From Oscillospiraceae bacterium (GTDB lineage: Bacteria > Bacillota > Clostridia > UBA1381 > UBA9506): a stretch of DNA of 46,339 bases. The stretch covers positions 1-46,339 of the forward strand of contig SVKI01000011.1 in assembly GCA_015068555.1 (NCBI GenBank), read 5' to 3'. The notes beneath the pieces were generated by a model that was given only the letters and a program-made list of their open reading frames with translations, had not been told where the DNA came from and did no database searches. A program made the translations under genes and the position numbers. Shown here one piece after another: positions 33,186-41,432 of the stretch; within the stretch, counting starts at the first letter, position 1; each line of letters starts with the position of its first letter.

Positions 33186-33935
33186 ATGTTGAGATGGGGC
33201 GGCTGTACGGATGTAGGGCAAACCAGACCGATTAATGAAGACGGTTACTACATTTCCGATTACAGCTCAAAATTTGATGCTATCTATGCCATTGTTGCTG
33301 ATGGCATGGGTGGTCATCGGGCCGGTGAAATTGCCAGCGGATTGGCTCTTGGATTGGTGAGCGAGGCGGTTAACCGGCGCTTTTTCGCACAGATGAACGC
33401 ACAGGGCCTAAAAGAACTGTTGGCTGAAGCTGTACGTGAAGCAAATCGAATGATATATGAAAAAAGCGTTTCTGAGATTGGTTGTGACGGCATGGGAACA
33501 ACCATTACGCTCTGTCTGGTTTTTGGCAACTACGCCATGATTGCCCATGTGGGCGATTCCAGAGCGTACATGCTTCGTGGTGGCGCCTTGCACCAAATTA
33601 CAACAGATCATTCCTTGGTACAGGAACTATTGCGAAAAGGACAAATAACACCTGAGGAAGCTGAAAAGCACCCACAAAAGAATGTCATCACCCGTGCCCT
33701 TGGAACCGATACAGATGTAGATATTGATATTTATGAATTCTCGGTTTGCTCCGGTGATTGCATCCTGCTTTGCAGTGACGGACTCAGCAATATGTTATCA
33801 GATAACGAAATTAAAGAAGCTCTGATGCACGAAAAAGAAAAGAGCGAAAACGCCCTGGCAGAAGGTTTGATTGATCTTGCCAATCAAAAGGGCGGCTACG
33901 ATAATATTACGGCTGTCATTTTGAAAAAAGACTAA
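33186..33935 (+). CDS. prpC: PP2C-type Ser/Thr protein phosphatase (PrpC/Stp)
   Basis: A 249-residue PPM-family phosphatase. Metal-binding motifs in order: GQTRPINEDGYY, VADGMGGHRAGEIAS, MGTTITLCLV, VGDSRAYMLR, TTDHSLVQ, ITRALGTD, LLCSDGLSNML and KGGYDNITAVIL. It removes phosphate from proteins modified by the adjacent PASTA kinase, the conserved Firmicutes pair. GAGGTGAT sits before the ATG. 26 bp separate it from prkC. Confidence 0.95.
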   Translation: MLRWGGCTDVGQTRPINEDGYYISDYSSKFDAIYAIVADGMGGHRAGEIASGLALGLVSEAVNRRFFAQMNAQGLKELLAEAVREANRMIYEKSVSEIGCDGMGTTITLCLVFGNYAMIAHVGDSRAYMLRGGALHQITTDHSLVQELLRKGQITPEEAEKHPQKNVITRALGTDTDVDIDIYEFSVCSGDCILLCSDGLSNMLSDNEIKEALMHEKEKSENALAEGLIDLANQKGGYDNITAVILKKD

Positions 33936-33961
33936 GGACTTATTCGAAAGGATTGAGAAAT

Positions 33962-35722
33962 ATGTTAGACGGTAGATTAATCGGAAATCGATATGAAATA
34001 GTTGAAACCATTGGAAAAGGTGGCATGGCAATTGTTTATAAAGCCAAATGCCAGGTGTTAAACCGCTATGTGGCGCTTAAGGTTTTGCGCCCTGAGTTCA
34101 GAGAGGATAAGGAGTTTGTCAGTCGTTTTCAGGCAGAGGCTCAGTCGGCAGGCAGTTTATCACATCCCAACATCGTTTCTATTTATGATGTGGGTCAGGA
34201 TGGTGACCTTGACTATATTGTCATGGAATATGTGGAGGGCGTGACCCTTAAGCAATATATGGAAGCAAAAGGTATCATTCCCTGGCGCGAGGCGGTAGAC
34301 TATGCAGCGCAAATCTGTGCCGGCCTGGAACATGCCCATAGAAACGGCATTATCCACAAGGATATTAAACCGCACAATGTGATTATCACCCGTGAGGGCA
34401 CAATTAAAATCACAGATTTTGGTATTGCTAAAGTCATCAGCTCCAGCACTATCAAAACCGGCAATGCGACCATGGGCAGTGTGCATTATTTTTCACCGGA
34501 ACAGGCAAGGGGCGGCTATACCGATAATAAAACAGATATCTATTCTTTAGGTGTTGTGCTTTATGAAATGGTAACCGGAGAGCTTCCCTTCAGGGGCGAT
34601 ACAGCGATTGCCATTGCTATGCAGCATATTGAAAAAGATCCTGTTCCGCCCACACAGTTAAATGCGGATGTGCCTGAGGGCCTTGAAAATGTTATCCTGC
34701 GTGCCATGTGTAAAGACCAGGCCTATCGCTATGATTCCGTCACACAGACACTTGTTGACCTTAAAAAGGTGTACACGGGTAATACGGTGGATTATTCTGA
34801 AATTCTATCCGGTGGAGCCGATATTGAACCGCTACAAGAGAATAAGATTATGAAAAAGGAAGAGAAACAGTCAAGCAAAAAATCTGACCTTGTAGCGATT
34901 ATTTCCGGTATCGTGGCAGGTTTTGTGATTGTGGCAATGCTGGTATTCGGCTTTAAGTTTATCGGTGGTCTTGACCAGGCAGAGAAACTGGAATTGCCAG
35001 ATTTTACGGGTCTTACCATTGAAGAAGCGAAACAGATGGTTGTTAACAGTCAATTATCCTTTGAGATTGAAAAGGAGGAGGTCAGCGCTAATCTTAAGCC
35101 CGGTGCGATTATTTCTCACAGTCCCGGCGAGGGTAAAATGGTTAAAGAAAATGCGGTCATTAAAGTCGTTATCAGTAAGGGAGAAGGCGAATTCCCCATG
35201 CCCGATTTAACCAATCGGAAGCAGGAAGCAGCTGAGGAAATACTAGATGAAAAAGGTTTGCGTTATTCTGTTGTGACAGAAGTCAGCGAGACCATTCCGG
35301 AAGGCTATGTAACCCGTCAAACGCCGGAAGCGGGCATTTATATTGATAAGGCAACCACCATCACCGTTTATGTAAGCAGCGGTAAAGAAAAAACAACTGT
35401 TGAAGTGCCGAATCTGCTTGGCCTTTCAGAAGAAGAAGCCAAGATTGCGTTGCTTGAATCCGGCCTTACATACGGCGATATTATCCGCGAGGAAAGCTCT
35501 AAAAAGAAGGGCACAGTTATTTCTCAATCCGTTCGTCCCGGATATGAACTCAAAGAAAAATCAAGCATTGATATAAAGGTTTCATCAGGCGGTAAAGAAT
35601 CCGGCGCGACAGCAGCTCCCAGCCAGGCACCGACGCAGGCTCCCGCCACCACACCGACGCCGACGAAAAAGCCCTCAGGCGGTGTACCCATTGTGGCACC
35701 TAATGCCGGCGGTGTGGAATGA
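33962..35722 (+). CDS. prkC: PASTA-domain Ser/Thr kinase (PrkC/Stk)
   Basis: A 586-residue transmembrane kinase. Kinase domain 1-270: GKGGMAIVYKAK (ATP loop), ALKVL (Lys), HKDIKPHNVII (catalytic loop), ITDFGIAK. One membrane helix at about 307-332 (AIISGIVAGFVIVAMLVF). The outside has three PASTA repeats (starting LPDFTGLTIEEAK, MPDLTNRKQEAAE, VPNLLGLSEEEAK) and a Thr/Pro/Ala tail. PASTA repeats bind muropeptides or lipid II; PrkC controls cell wall growth and spore germination. ATG chosen over an upstream TTG because AAAGGA fits it. Confidence 0.95.
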   Translation: MLDGRLIGNRYEIVETIGKGGMAIVYKAKCQVLNRYVALKVLRPEFREDKEFVSRFQAEAQSAGSLSHPNIVSIYDVGQDGDLDYIVMEYVEGVTLKQYMEAKGIIPWREAVDYAAQICAGLEHAHRNGIIHKDIKPHNVIITREGTIKITDFGIAKVISSSTIKTGNATMGSVHYFSPEQARGGYTDNKTDIYSLGVVLYEMVTGELPFRGDTAIAIAMQHIEKDPVPPTQLNADVPEGLENVILRAMCKDQAYRYDSVTQTLVDLKKVYTGNTVDYSEILSGGADIEPLQENKIMKKEEKQSSKKSDLVAIISGIVAGFVIVAMLVFGFKFIGGLDQAEKLELPDFTGLTIEEAKQMVVNSQLSFEIEKEEVSANLKPGAIISHSPGEGKMVKENAVIKVVISKGEGEFPMPDLTNRKQEAAEEILDEKGLRYSVVTEVSETIPEGYVTRQTPEAGIYIDKATTITVYVSSGKEKTTVEVPNLLGLSEEEAKIALLESGLTYGDIIREESSKKKGTVISQSVRPGYELKEKSSIDIKVSSGGKESGATAAPSQAPTQAPATTPTPTKKPSGGVPIVAPNAGGVE

Positions 35723-35728
35723 TAGACT

Positions 35729-36604
35729 ATGCTGAAAGGAACAATTGTAAAAGGAATCGGCGGATTTTACTATGTGCAAACGGAAGCGGGGCTTATCGAG
35801 TGCCGCGCCAGAGGTCGGTTCCGTAAAGAAGGAGAAATCCCCATGGTGGGGGATAAGGTCACCATCAAGCAAACGGCTGAGGAAGTAGATAAAGGCTATG
35901 TAGAGGCAATTATGCCGCGCAAAAACTCCTTTATCCGGCCACCGGTGGCAAACATTGACCAGTTGATTGTGACCATAGCCGTCGGGGCACCGGCGCCGAA
36001 CCTTCGGTTAGCCGATCGGTTGACGGTGGCCGCAGAAGCAATGGGTGTGACGCCGGTCATCTGCATCAACAAGACGGATTTAGACGAAGAAGCGGCAACG
36101 CACATTGCCGCTGTTTATCAAACAACGGGTTATACAGTTATCACGGCCAGCCGTGAAGGAAACTTGGGCTACGATGCGCTCTGTGAAGTTTTGCAAGATA
36201 AGATAACGGCCTTTGCCGGGAACTCGGGCGTGGGCAAATCCAGCATCATCAACAGGCTCAGCACCGATTTTGGCTTAGAGACCGGAACAGTGAGTGAAAA
36301 AACAAAGCGCGGCCGCCATACAACGCGGCACACAGAATTGTTTGAACTGCCTTTTGGCGGATATGTGTTTGATACGCCGGGTTTTTCAGCCTATGCGGCA
36401 GAGGATATTTTACCGGAGAATCTGGCAAACTATTTCCCCGAAATGAAAGACTATACAGACGGCTGCCGATTTTCAGGCTGTGCCCATGTGGCAGAGCCTT
36501 CGTGCTCGGTAAAAGAGGCTGTAGAGGCGGGCAACATTACACAGGAACGCTATGAAAGCTATGTAGCCTTATACCAGGAAGCAAAAGCAAATCATAAATA
36601 TTAA
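35729..36604 (+). CDS. rsgA: Ribosome small subunit-dependent GTPase RsgA
   Basis: A 291-residue circularly permuted GTPase: an OB fold first (GIGGFYYVQTEAGLIECRARGRFRKEG), then the permuted GTPase with NKTDL (G4), GNSGVGKSSIIN (G1), TKRGRHTTRH (G2) and DTPGFSAY (G3), and a C-terminal zinc knuckle (CRFSGCAHVAEPSC). It matures and checks 30S subunits. It follows prpC-prkC, the standard order in Firmicutes. Only a weak ribosome site lies before the ATG, 6 nt after the prkC stop. Confidence 0.96.
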   Translation: MLKGTIVKGIGGFYYVQTEAGLIECRARGRFRKEGEIPMVGDKVTIKQTAEEVDKGYVEAIMPRKNSFIRPPVANIDQLIVTIAVGAPAPNLRLADRLTVAAEAMGVTPVICINKTDLDEEAATHIAAVYQTTGYTVITASREGNLGYDALCEVLQDKITAFAGNSGVGKSSIINRLSTDFGLETGTVSEKTKRGRHTTRHTELFELPFGGYVFDTPGFSAYAAEDILPENLANYFPEMKDYTDGCRFSGCAHVAEPSCSVKEAVEAGNITQERYESYVALYQEAKANHKY

Positions 36605-36665
36605 AATATAATACTGCGCGCCTGTGGCAGAATAATCAATATGCAGGCAGAAAGGTTATGACAAA

Positions 36666-37304
36666 ATGAACATTAAATTAGCACCCTCCCTGTTAGCGGC
36701 AGATTTCTCTCGCCTAGGTGAGGAAGTAAAAAACATTGAAGAAGCCGGTGCAGACTATTTGCACTTAGATGTAATGGATGGCCATCTGGTGCCGAATCTC
36801 TCTTTCGGCGGCCCGGTTCTGCAGTCTTTGCGCGGCCAGAGTAATATGGTGTTTGACGCGCATTTAATGATTAGCGAACCACATAAATATGTTGAATCCT
36901 TTGCAAAAGCAGGAGCCGATATCATCACCATTCATGTAGAGTGTGACAGCGATATCGGCGAGACGCTTGACAAGATTCATGCCCTGGGTAAAAAAGCAGG
37001 TCTTGCTCTTAATCCGGATGCTGAGCTTTCGCGCGCTGTTCCTTATTTTGATAAAATTGATATGCTGCTTATCATGAGCGTATATGCGGGTTTTGGCGGC
37101 CAAAGCTATATTAACGACGTGAATGATAAAATCCGCGAAGCCCGCCGTTTGCTTGGTCCTGATTTTGATATTCAGGTTGACGGCGGCGTGTATCTGCACA
37201 ATCTGCATGTACCTGTTGAAGCCGGTGCCAATGTTATCGTGGCAGGCAGCGCTGTTTTTGGCAGTGATGATCCGGCGCAAGCTGTGCGTGACTTTAAAGC
37301 GTAA
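36666..37304 (+). CDS. rpe: Ribulose-phosphate 3-epimerase
   Basis: A 212-residue TIM-barrel enzyme that interconverts ribulose 5-phosphate and xylulose 5-phosphate. Family motifs: LAPSLLAADFSRLGEEV, LHLDVMDGHLVPNLSFG (catalytic Asp and metal His), HLMI, IHVE, MSVYAGFGGQ and VDGGV with GSAVFG near the end. AAAGG precedes the ATG. Fits the conserved rsgA-rpe-thiN order. Full length with no unusual residues. Confidence 0.96.
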   Translation: MNIKLAPSLLAADFSRLGEEVKNIEEAGADYLHLDVMDGHLVPNLSFGGPVLQSLRGQSNMVFDAHLMISEPHKYVESFAKAGADIITIHVECDSDIGETLDKIHALGKKAGLALNPDAELSRAVPYFDKIDMLLIMSVYAGFGGQSYINDVNDKIREARRLLGPDFDIQVDGGVYLHNLHVPVEAGANVIVAGSAVFGSDDPAQAVRDFKA

Positions 37305-37331
37305 AACTGACTTTTGAAAGGGAAGCGCAAT

Positions 37332-37973
37332 ATGAAAGCGATTGTGATAGCGGGCGGAGATGTTTCATCGCCCGCTTTTTACAAGCCGCTTGTTTCGGAT
37401 GCAGATTTAATTCTCTGTGCCGACAGTGGCTATTTACAAGCAAAAAAAATAGGGATAACTCCGCATCTTGTCATCGGCGATTTTGATTCCATGGAAGAGG
37501 CATGCCTGCCGAAGGATGTGCAGCGCGTTGTGCTGCCTGTAGAAAAAGACGAAACCGACCTGCATACCTGCATCCGCTATGCCATAGAGCAGGGGGCTAC
37601 AGAAATTCTGGTGTTTGGCGGAAGGGGTACCCGTTTAGACCATAGCCTTGCGGCTATATCACTTGCCTACATGGCCTATCTAAAGGGCGTGCGGGTGCGG
37701 CTGATAGATGCCCATAATGAATTAATGGTTTTTAGCGGCGAAATCATGGTACAAAAAAGAGAGGGATACCATCTTTCACTCTTGCCACTGACAGAGACAG
37801 ACGGCATTTATACAGAGGGCTTGTATTATCCCGTTGATAACGGCAGCATGCAATGGGGCAATCCATACGGCGTCAGCAATGAATTCGTTGCAGAAACGGC
37901 CAAAATCCGCGTTGATTCAGGGGTTATGCTACTGATTTTAAGCCGCGATGATGTTGTGGAGGATGAGGCATGA
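37332..37973 (+). CDS. thiN: Thiamine pyrophosphokinase
   Basis: A 213-residue ThiN that pyrophosphorylates thiamine to thiamine diphosphate. Motifs: ADSGYLQAKKIGITPHLVIGDFDSM, EKDETDLHTCIRYAI and FGGRGTRLDHSLA, then a C-terminal thiamine-binding beta domain (GLYYPVDNG, VSNEF). Start at the second in-frame candidate because AAAGGGAAG fits it. Its stop overlaps an ATG that begins a broken small reading frame. No TPP riboswitch is present upstream, as expected inside an operon. Confidence 0.93.
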   Translation: MKAIVIAGGDVSSPAFYKPLVSDADLILCADSGYLQAKKIGITPHLVIGDFDSMEEACLPKDVQRVVLPVEKDETDLHTCIRYAIEQGATEILVFGGRGTRLDHSLAAISLAYMAYLKGVRVRLIDAHNELMVFSGEIMVQKREGYHLSLLPLTETDGIYTEGLYYPVDNGSMQWGNPYGVSNEFVAETAKIRVDSGVMLLILSRDDVVEDEA

Positions 37974-38155
37974 AACAAGTGAAACTGATTGCGTTTTACC
38001 AATGCCTATTCCTATGACAATATGCAGGCACTCGGTATGCCGCTCTTAAGGCAACACGTACCGTTGTACCTGATTTGTATGAGGAAATGAATAAGCGCAG
38101 ACAGCTAGAAAAGGGTTATGTGACAAAAAAAGACACATACTGTCGGGATGCGTAA
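37970..38155 (+). pseudogene. Possible decayed small gene coupled to thiN
   Basis: An ATG overlaps the thiN stop (ATGA). The frame reads 15 codons (MKQVKLIAFYQCLFL), a TGA, then 45 more open codons containing DLYEEMNKRRQLEKGYVTKK before TAA at 38153. A second frame between 37989 and about 38090 reads NAYSYDNMQALGMPLL, which looks as protein-like as the first. Frame changes plus the stop suggest a decayed gene. No family recognised. It could also be a chance open stretch. Confidence 0.3.
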
Positions 38156-38173
38156 ACAAAACGAAAAAAATGC

Positions 38174-38202
38174 TTGACAAACAGGAATAATTTAGATATA
38201 AT
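38174..38202 (+). promoter_or_regulatory. SigA promoter of rpsF-ssb-rpsR
   Basis: TTGACA (38174-38179), 17 nt, TATAAT (38197-38202). In the 82-nt leader a hairpin GCTCTTTG/CAAAGAGC (38240-38260) sits before the ribosome site. I could not fit it to the known S6:S18-binding leader motif. Confidence 0.92.
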
Positions 38203-38284
38203 AGTTGGGTAGTGTACCAAAGTATGCTATTTAATCCTTGCTCTTTGTCTGTCAAAGAGCCAAAGTCCAGAAGGAGGTGAAAAA

Positions 38285-38599
38285 ATGATGGAGATCATCA
38301 ACAAGTATGAAACCATTTTCGTGGTCGACGCTTCTTTAGAAGAAGAAAAAATCACAGCTCTTGTTGAAAAATTCAAATCATTAATTTCTGACGCGGGTGA
38401 GATTGAATCCGTAGATGAGTGGGGTAAGCGTAGACTCGCATATCCGATTGATGATAAGAATGAGGGCTACTATGTGTTGATTAATTTCAGTGCTAAGTCG
38501 GATTTCCCGCAGGAACTGGAAAGAATCTATCGCATTACCGACGGTATCATGAGAGATATCGTAATCAAAAAAGAGGAAAAAAGAAAGATTAGCAAATAA
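38285..38599 (+). CDS. rpsF: 30S ribosomal protein S6
   Basis: A 104-residue S6: KYETIFVVDASLEEEKITALVEKFKSLI, EWGKRRLAYPIDDKNEGYYVLINF and RITDGIMRDIVIKKEEK are the family hallmarks. It binds S18 on the 30S platform. AGAAGGAGGTGA lies 7 nt before the chosen ATG; a second ATG follows at once. Leads the conserved rpsF-ssb-rpsR operon. Confidence 0.97.
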   Translation: MMEIINKYETIFVVDASLEEEKITALVEKFKSLISDAGEIESVDEWGKRRLAYPIDDKNEGYYVLINFSAKSDFPQELERIYRITDGIMRDIVIKKEEKRKISK

Positions 38600-38639
38600 C
38601 CAAAGGGAAGCTCCTTGATTATGAAAGGAAGTAACGCGT

Positions 38640-39080
38640 ATGAATAAGGTTGTTTTGGTAGGAAGATTAGCCCGTGATCCCGAACTCAGAAATACCCAGT
38701 CAGGCACACCTGTTGTAAGCTTTACTGTCGTTTGTGACAGAAGATTTGTTAAACAAGGTGAAGAACGTCAGGCTGATTTCATCAGCTGTGTCGCTTGGGG
38801 AAAAACGGCAGAATTTGTCAGCCGTTATTTTACCAAGGGTATGCGCATCGCTTTAGATGGTCGCATTCAGACTCGCTCATGGGATGATCAGAATGGCCAG
38901 AAGAGATATGCTACAGAGGTCATTGCCGAGGATGTTGAATTTGCACAAAGCAAAAACGAATCCGGCGGTTCTTATTCTGCAACACCTGCTTATTCAGCAC
39001 CGGTTGCTCCCGTGCCGCAGGCACCCTCTGCCGACATTGACGGATTTATGCCTGTTGAAGAGGAAGATTTGCCCTTTTAA
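38640..39080 (+). CDS. ssb: Single-stranded DNA-binding protein
   Basis: A 146-residue SSB with an OB fold from the start (MNKVVLVGRLARDPELR, then FTVVCDRRF, FISCVAWGKTAEFVSRYFTKGMRIALDGRIQTRSW) up to about residue 105. A short Pro/Ala/Ser linker and the acidic tail EEEDLPF follow, the docking site for repair and replication proteins. Binds ssDNA as a tetramer. Sits between rpsF and rpsR as in most Firmicutes; AAAGGAAG precedes the ATG. Confidence 0.97.
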   Translation: MNKVVLVGRLARDPELRNTQSGTPVVSFTVVCDRRFVKQGEERQADFISCVAWGKTAEFVSRYFTKGMRIALDGRIQTRSWDDQNGQKRYATEVIAEDVEFAQSKNESGGSYSATPAYSAPVAPVPQAPSADIDGFMPVEEEDLPF

Positions 39081-39104
39081 TTTTGTGGAAGGAGGCGCTC
39101 GAAC

Positions 39105-39344
39105 ATGGCTGAAAGAACAATGAACAGACCCAGAAAAGCAAAGAAAAAAGTTTGTGCTTTTTGTCAGGATAAAATCGATTATATTGATTATAAAGATGTT
39201 GCAAAACTCAGAAGATTCGTTTCTGAGCGTGCCAAGATTCTGCCCAGAAGAATAACAGGCACTTGCGCCAAGCATCAAAGACAGCTGACGGAGGCTATCA
39301 AGCGTGCAAGACATATTGCACTTTTACCCTTCACTGCTGAATAA
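39105..39344 (+). CDS. rpsR: 30S ribosomal protein S18
   Basis: A 79-residue basic protein with the S18 core [54 protein letters not shown] and an N-terminal KKKVCAFC. The three cysteines (CAFC and TGTC) fit the zinc-binding C+ form. Pairs with S6. GGAAGGAGG precedes the ATG. Last gene of the operon, followed by a strong terminator. Confidence 0.97.
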   Translation: MAERTMNRPRKAKKKVCAFCQDKIDYIDYKDVAKLRRFVSERAKILPRRITGTCAKHQRQLTEAIKRARHIALLPFTAE

Positions 39345-39354
39345 AAAGCATTAT

Positions 39355-39388
39355 AAACCCGGCAAACATTATGTTTGCCGGGTTTTTT
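39355..39388 (+). terminator. Terminator of rpsF-ssb-rpsR
   Basis: AAACCCGGCAAAC pairs with GTTTGCCGGGTTT around a 5-nt loop, followed by a T run. Confidence 0.95.
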
Positions 39389-39394
39389 CTATAT

Positions 39395-39427
39395 ACAAGG
39401 CTCATCTGTTGCGCAGGTGAGCCTTGT
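39395..39427 (-). terminator. Hairpin ending the minus-strand MFS operon
   Basis: ACAAGGCTCA pairs with TGAGCCTTGT, with further CCTG/CAG pairing in the loop. It lacks a long T run, so it may depend on the neighbouring terminator. Confidence 0.6.
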
Positions 39428-39439
39428 ACGTTATTCTGA

Positions 39440-40654
39440 TTAAGCTTTATGCATGCGCTTTTTCCATGACGGGATAGAGAACAGGCAAATTAATGTACCA
39501 ATAAAAGCAGATAAGAACCAAAGAAGTAGTGTTGTTGACCAGCTGCCGGAAGCTTCTGTTACAACCGGAATCAGATATGCTGATAAGGCGCTGCCTACAT
39601 AGGTGCAAGTGTTCAGGATGCCCGAAACGGCTGAGACTCTTCCTTTATCAGCTAAAAGAGGTGGTAGAATGCTGATGAGCATCAGGTTTACACCATGCAT
39701 GGAGCCGGTGAGCAGAGCAGAGAGAAATACGGAGACTGCTGCATTTTTTGCAGATAGAATAAGAAGTAAAACCCCAGCAATGCTTCCTGTACCGAAAATA
39801 ACAGCAGAGCAGGTAAGTGGATTTTTCAGCTTTTTATCGTATAACCGCTCAGTAGCCTGAAAACATAAAATGCTGAAAACAGGCAAAACAATACCTGTTA
39901 AGATAGAAATTTCGTTACTGAGCTTAAAGGTTTCGGCAATAAATGAAGGCATCCAAGTGGTCACGCCGTCACGCACGATACCTTGTAAAATGATAGCAAT
40001 CATAACGCAGACGACCATAGGTGTAATCAGGCGGCCTGCAGGCTTTTCTCCAGTAATTTTTCTTTGTATTGTTGTGGTTTGCATGTCTATTTTAGGGCAG
40101 GATTTGCGCCATAGTAAAAGTCCTGCAAGTCCCATAATCGTGCAGAAATAAAATACAAATCTCCAACCGGTTAATGCAATAATGGCAGGGGATACCAGGT
40201 AGATAAAAATTGTTCCAAATGAGCTTCCCCAGGCAACGCGCACGGTTGCACGGTTATAGGCTTTGGCGTCTAACAAGTTAGACATAAGCTTAACCAGTGG
40301 CGGCCACATAAAGGCCTGTGCAAGGCCGTTCACACACCACACAACTGTCATTTGTACCGGATTTTGACAAAGGGGGATTAAGAGGTTCATCAAAAGGCTT
40401 GTGCAAAGCCCTAATGATACCAAAGAACGCGGTTGGAATTTGTCGCCGAAATAGCCGCTTACGGTTTGACCTAATCCATAGGTAATAAAACTGCCGGTGA
40501 GCGCCCAGGAAAGAACAGATTTACTAAGGCCTGTGTTTGTCACCATTTCTGATACGACCGCACCATAGTTGATGCGTGTGATATAGCTGATAAAATAGAT
40601 AAAAGCGCAAAGCCAGATTAGCTTTGTTTCTTCTTTTTGATTATTGATGATCAT
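39440..40654 (-). CDS. MFS transporter, OPA-like, third in window
   Basis: A 404-residue protein with twelve hydrophobic helices. Helix 1 reads CAFIYFISYITRINYGAVVSEM and the MFS loop reads GYFGDKFQPRSLV. It resembles the GlpT/UhpC group and is distantly like the pair at 9.6-12.1 kb but much more diverged from them than they are from each other. The ATG behind AAGG lies 14 nt inside the end of the phosphodiesterase gene, so the two are translationally coupled. Context suggests uptake of a phosphorylated compound or its cleavage product; that is inference. Confidence 0.78.
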   Translation of the reverse strand: MIINNQKEETKLIWLCAFIYFISYITRINYGAVVSEMVTNTGLSKSVLSWALTGSFITYGLGQTVSGYFGDKFQPRSLVSLGLCTSLLMNLLIPLCQNPVQMTVVWCVNGLAQAFMWPPLVKLMSNLLDAKAYNRATVRVAWGSSFGTIFIYLVSPAIIALTGWRFVFYFCTIMGLAGLLLWRKSCPKIDMQTTTIQRKITGEKPAGRLITPMVVCVMIAIILQGIVRDGVTTWMPSFIAETFKLSNEISILTGIVLPVFSILCFQATERLYDKKLKNPLTCSAVIFGTGSIAGVLLLILSAKNAAVSVFLSALLTGSMHGVNLMLISILPPLLADKGRVSAVSGILNTCTYVGSALSAYLIPVVTEASGSWSTTLLLWFLSAFIGTLICLFSIPSWKKRMHKA

Positions 40655-41417
40655 ACAAAACCTTACCTTCCCATTCCTGAGCGCTCTCTGCACCCAAAAG
40701 TGCAGCGATTGTAGGTGCAATATCTTTAATGTTTACATCTTGCTCGAACTCTTTTCCCTCAGCAAAATCCGGGCCTTTAATAAAGAGGGGGATGAGCATG
40801 TCTTCCGGCATATCTGTACCGTGGCTGCGACCGTGTCCACCATGGTCTGTGGTAATGACAATGGTATATTCGTCCGAAAGAGTATCGATAATGCGCTTGA
40901 ATTCCTTCCAACTGGTTTCTACGGCTTCAATATATTCCGGAGACATCCAGGAATGAGTATGGCCGGCATCATCAGGCAGGCCTGTGTAGTAAAATACAAA
41001 ATCAGGTTGATTTTCACGAATGTATGAAATAGCGTCTTCCGTTAAGGCGTAGGTGCTTTTGGCAAAGCCTTCTTTTTCACCGGCAACCATTTTATAGTAG
41101 GTTAGTGAACCCGGGCGGGAAAGGTCACGAAATTCTTCCCAGTTATAGAAAAAGGCGCATTTTTTACCTGCCTGGTTCAGCTTTTCACAAAGTCCGTCAA
41201 TCGGACGCACCTGTGGCGCATATACATTGGTTGTAGTGCCATGGCGTTCCGGGTCAACGCTTAAAAATAAAGACAGATGGCAGGGAAGTGTGATGGTGGG
41301 CATCACACTTGTCGCCCTTAAGGTGTAGGTGGATTGTTTCATCATTTCCTGCACTTCGGGGATGTGTTCCACGGCGTCGTGACGCATGCCGTCAGCCATG
41401 AGAAGTATAACTTTCAT
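40641..41417 (-). CDS. Alkaline-phosphatase-superfamily phosphodiesterase
   Basis: A 258-residue type I phosphodiesterase/nucleotide pyrophosphatase. Metal and catalytic motifs: VILLMADGMRHDAV (Asp), MPTITLPCHLSLF with the nucleophile Thr, YYTGLPDDAGHTHSWMS (Asp/His) and VITTDHGGHGRSHGT (Asp-His and His). No signal peptide, so it acts in the cytoplasm. Shorter than most members (about 400 residues). Lies between a DeoR regulator and an MFS transporter on the same strand with small gaps, giving a three-gene operon. Substrate unknown. Confidence 0.83.
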   Translation of the reverse strand: MKVILLMADGMRHDAVEHIPEVQEMMKQSTYTLRATSVMPTITLPCHLSLFLSVDPERHGTTTNVYAPQVRPIDGLCEKLNQAGKKCAFFYNWEEFRDLSRPGSLTYYKMVAGEKEGFAKSTYALTEDAISYIRENQPDFVFYYTGLPDDAGHTHSWMSPEYIEAVETSWKEFKRIIDTLSDEYTIVITTDHGGHGRSHGTDMPEDMLIPLFIKGPDFAEGKEFEQDVNIKDIAPTIAALLGAESAQEWEGKVLYDHQ

Positions 41418-41432
41418 TATGCATGTTCCTTT

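Noticed and set aside
37314-37332. TPP riboswitch for thiN
   Set aside because: Only 27 bp separate rpe and thiN, and no THI-box sequence is present.
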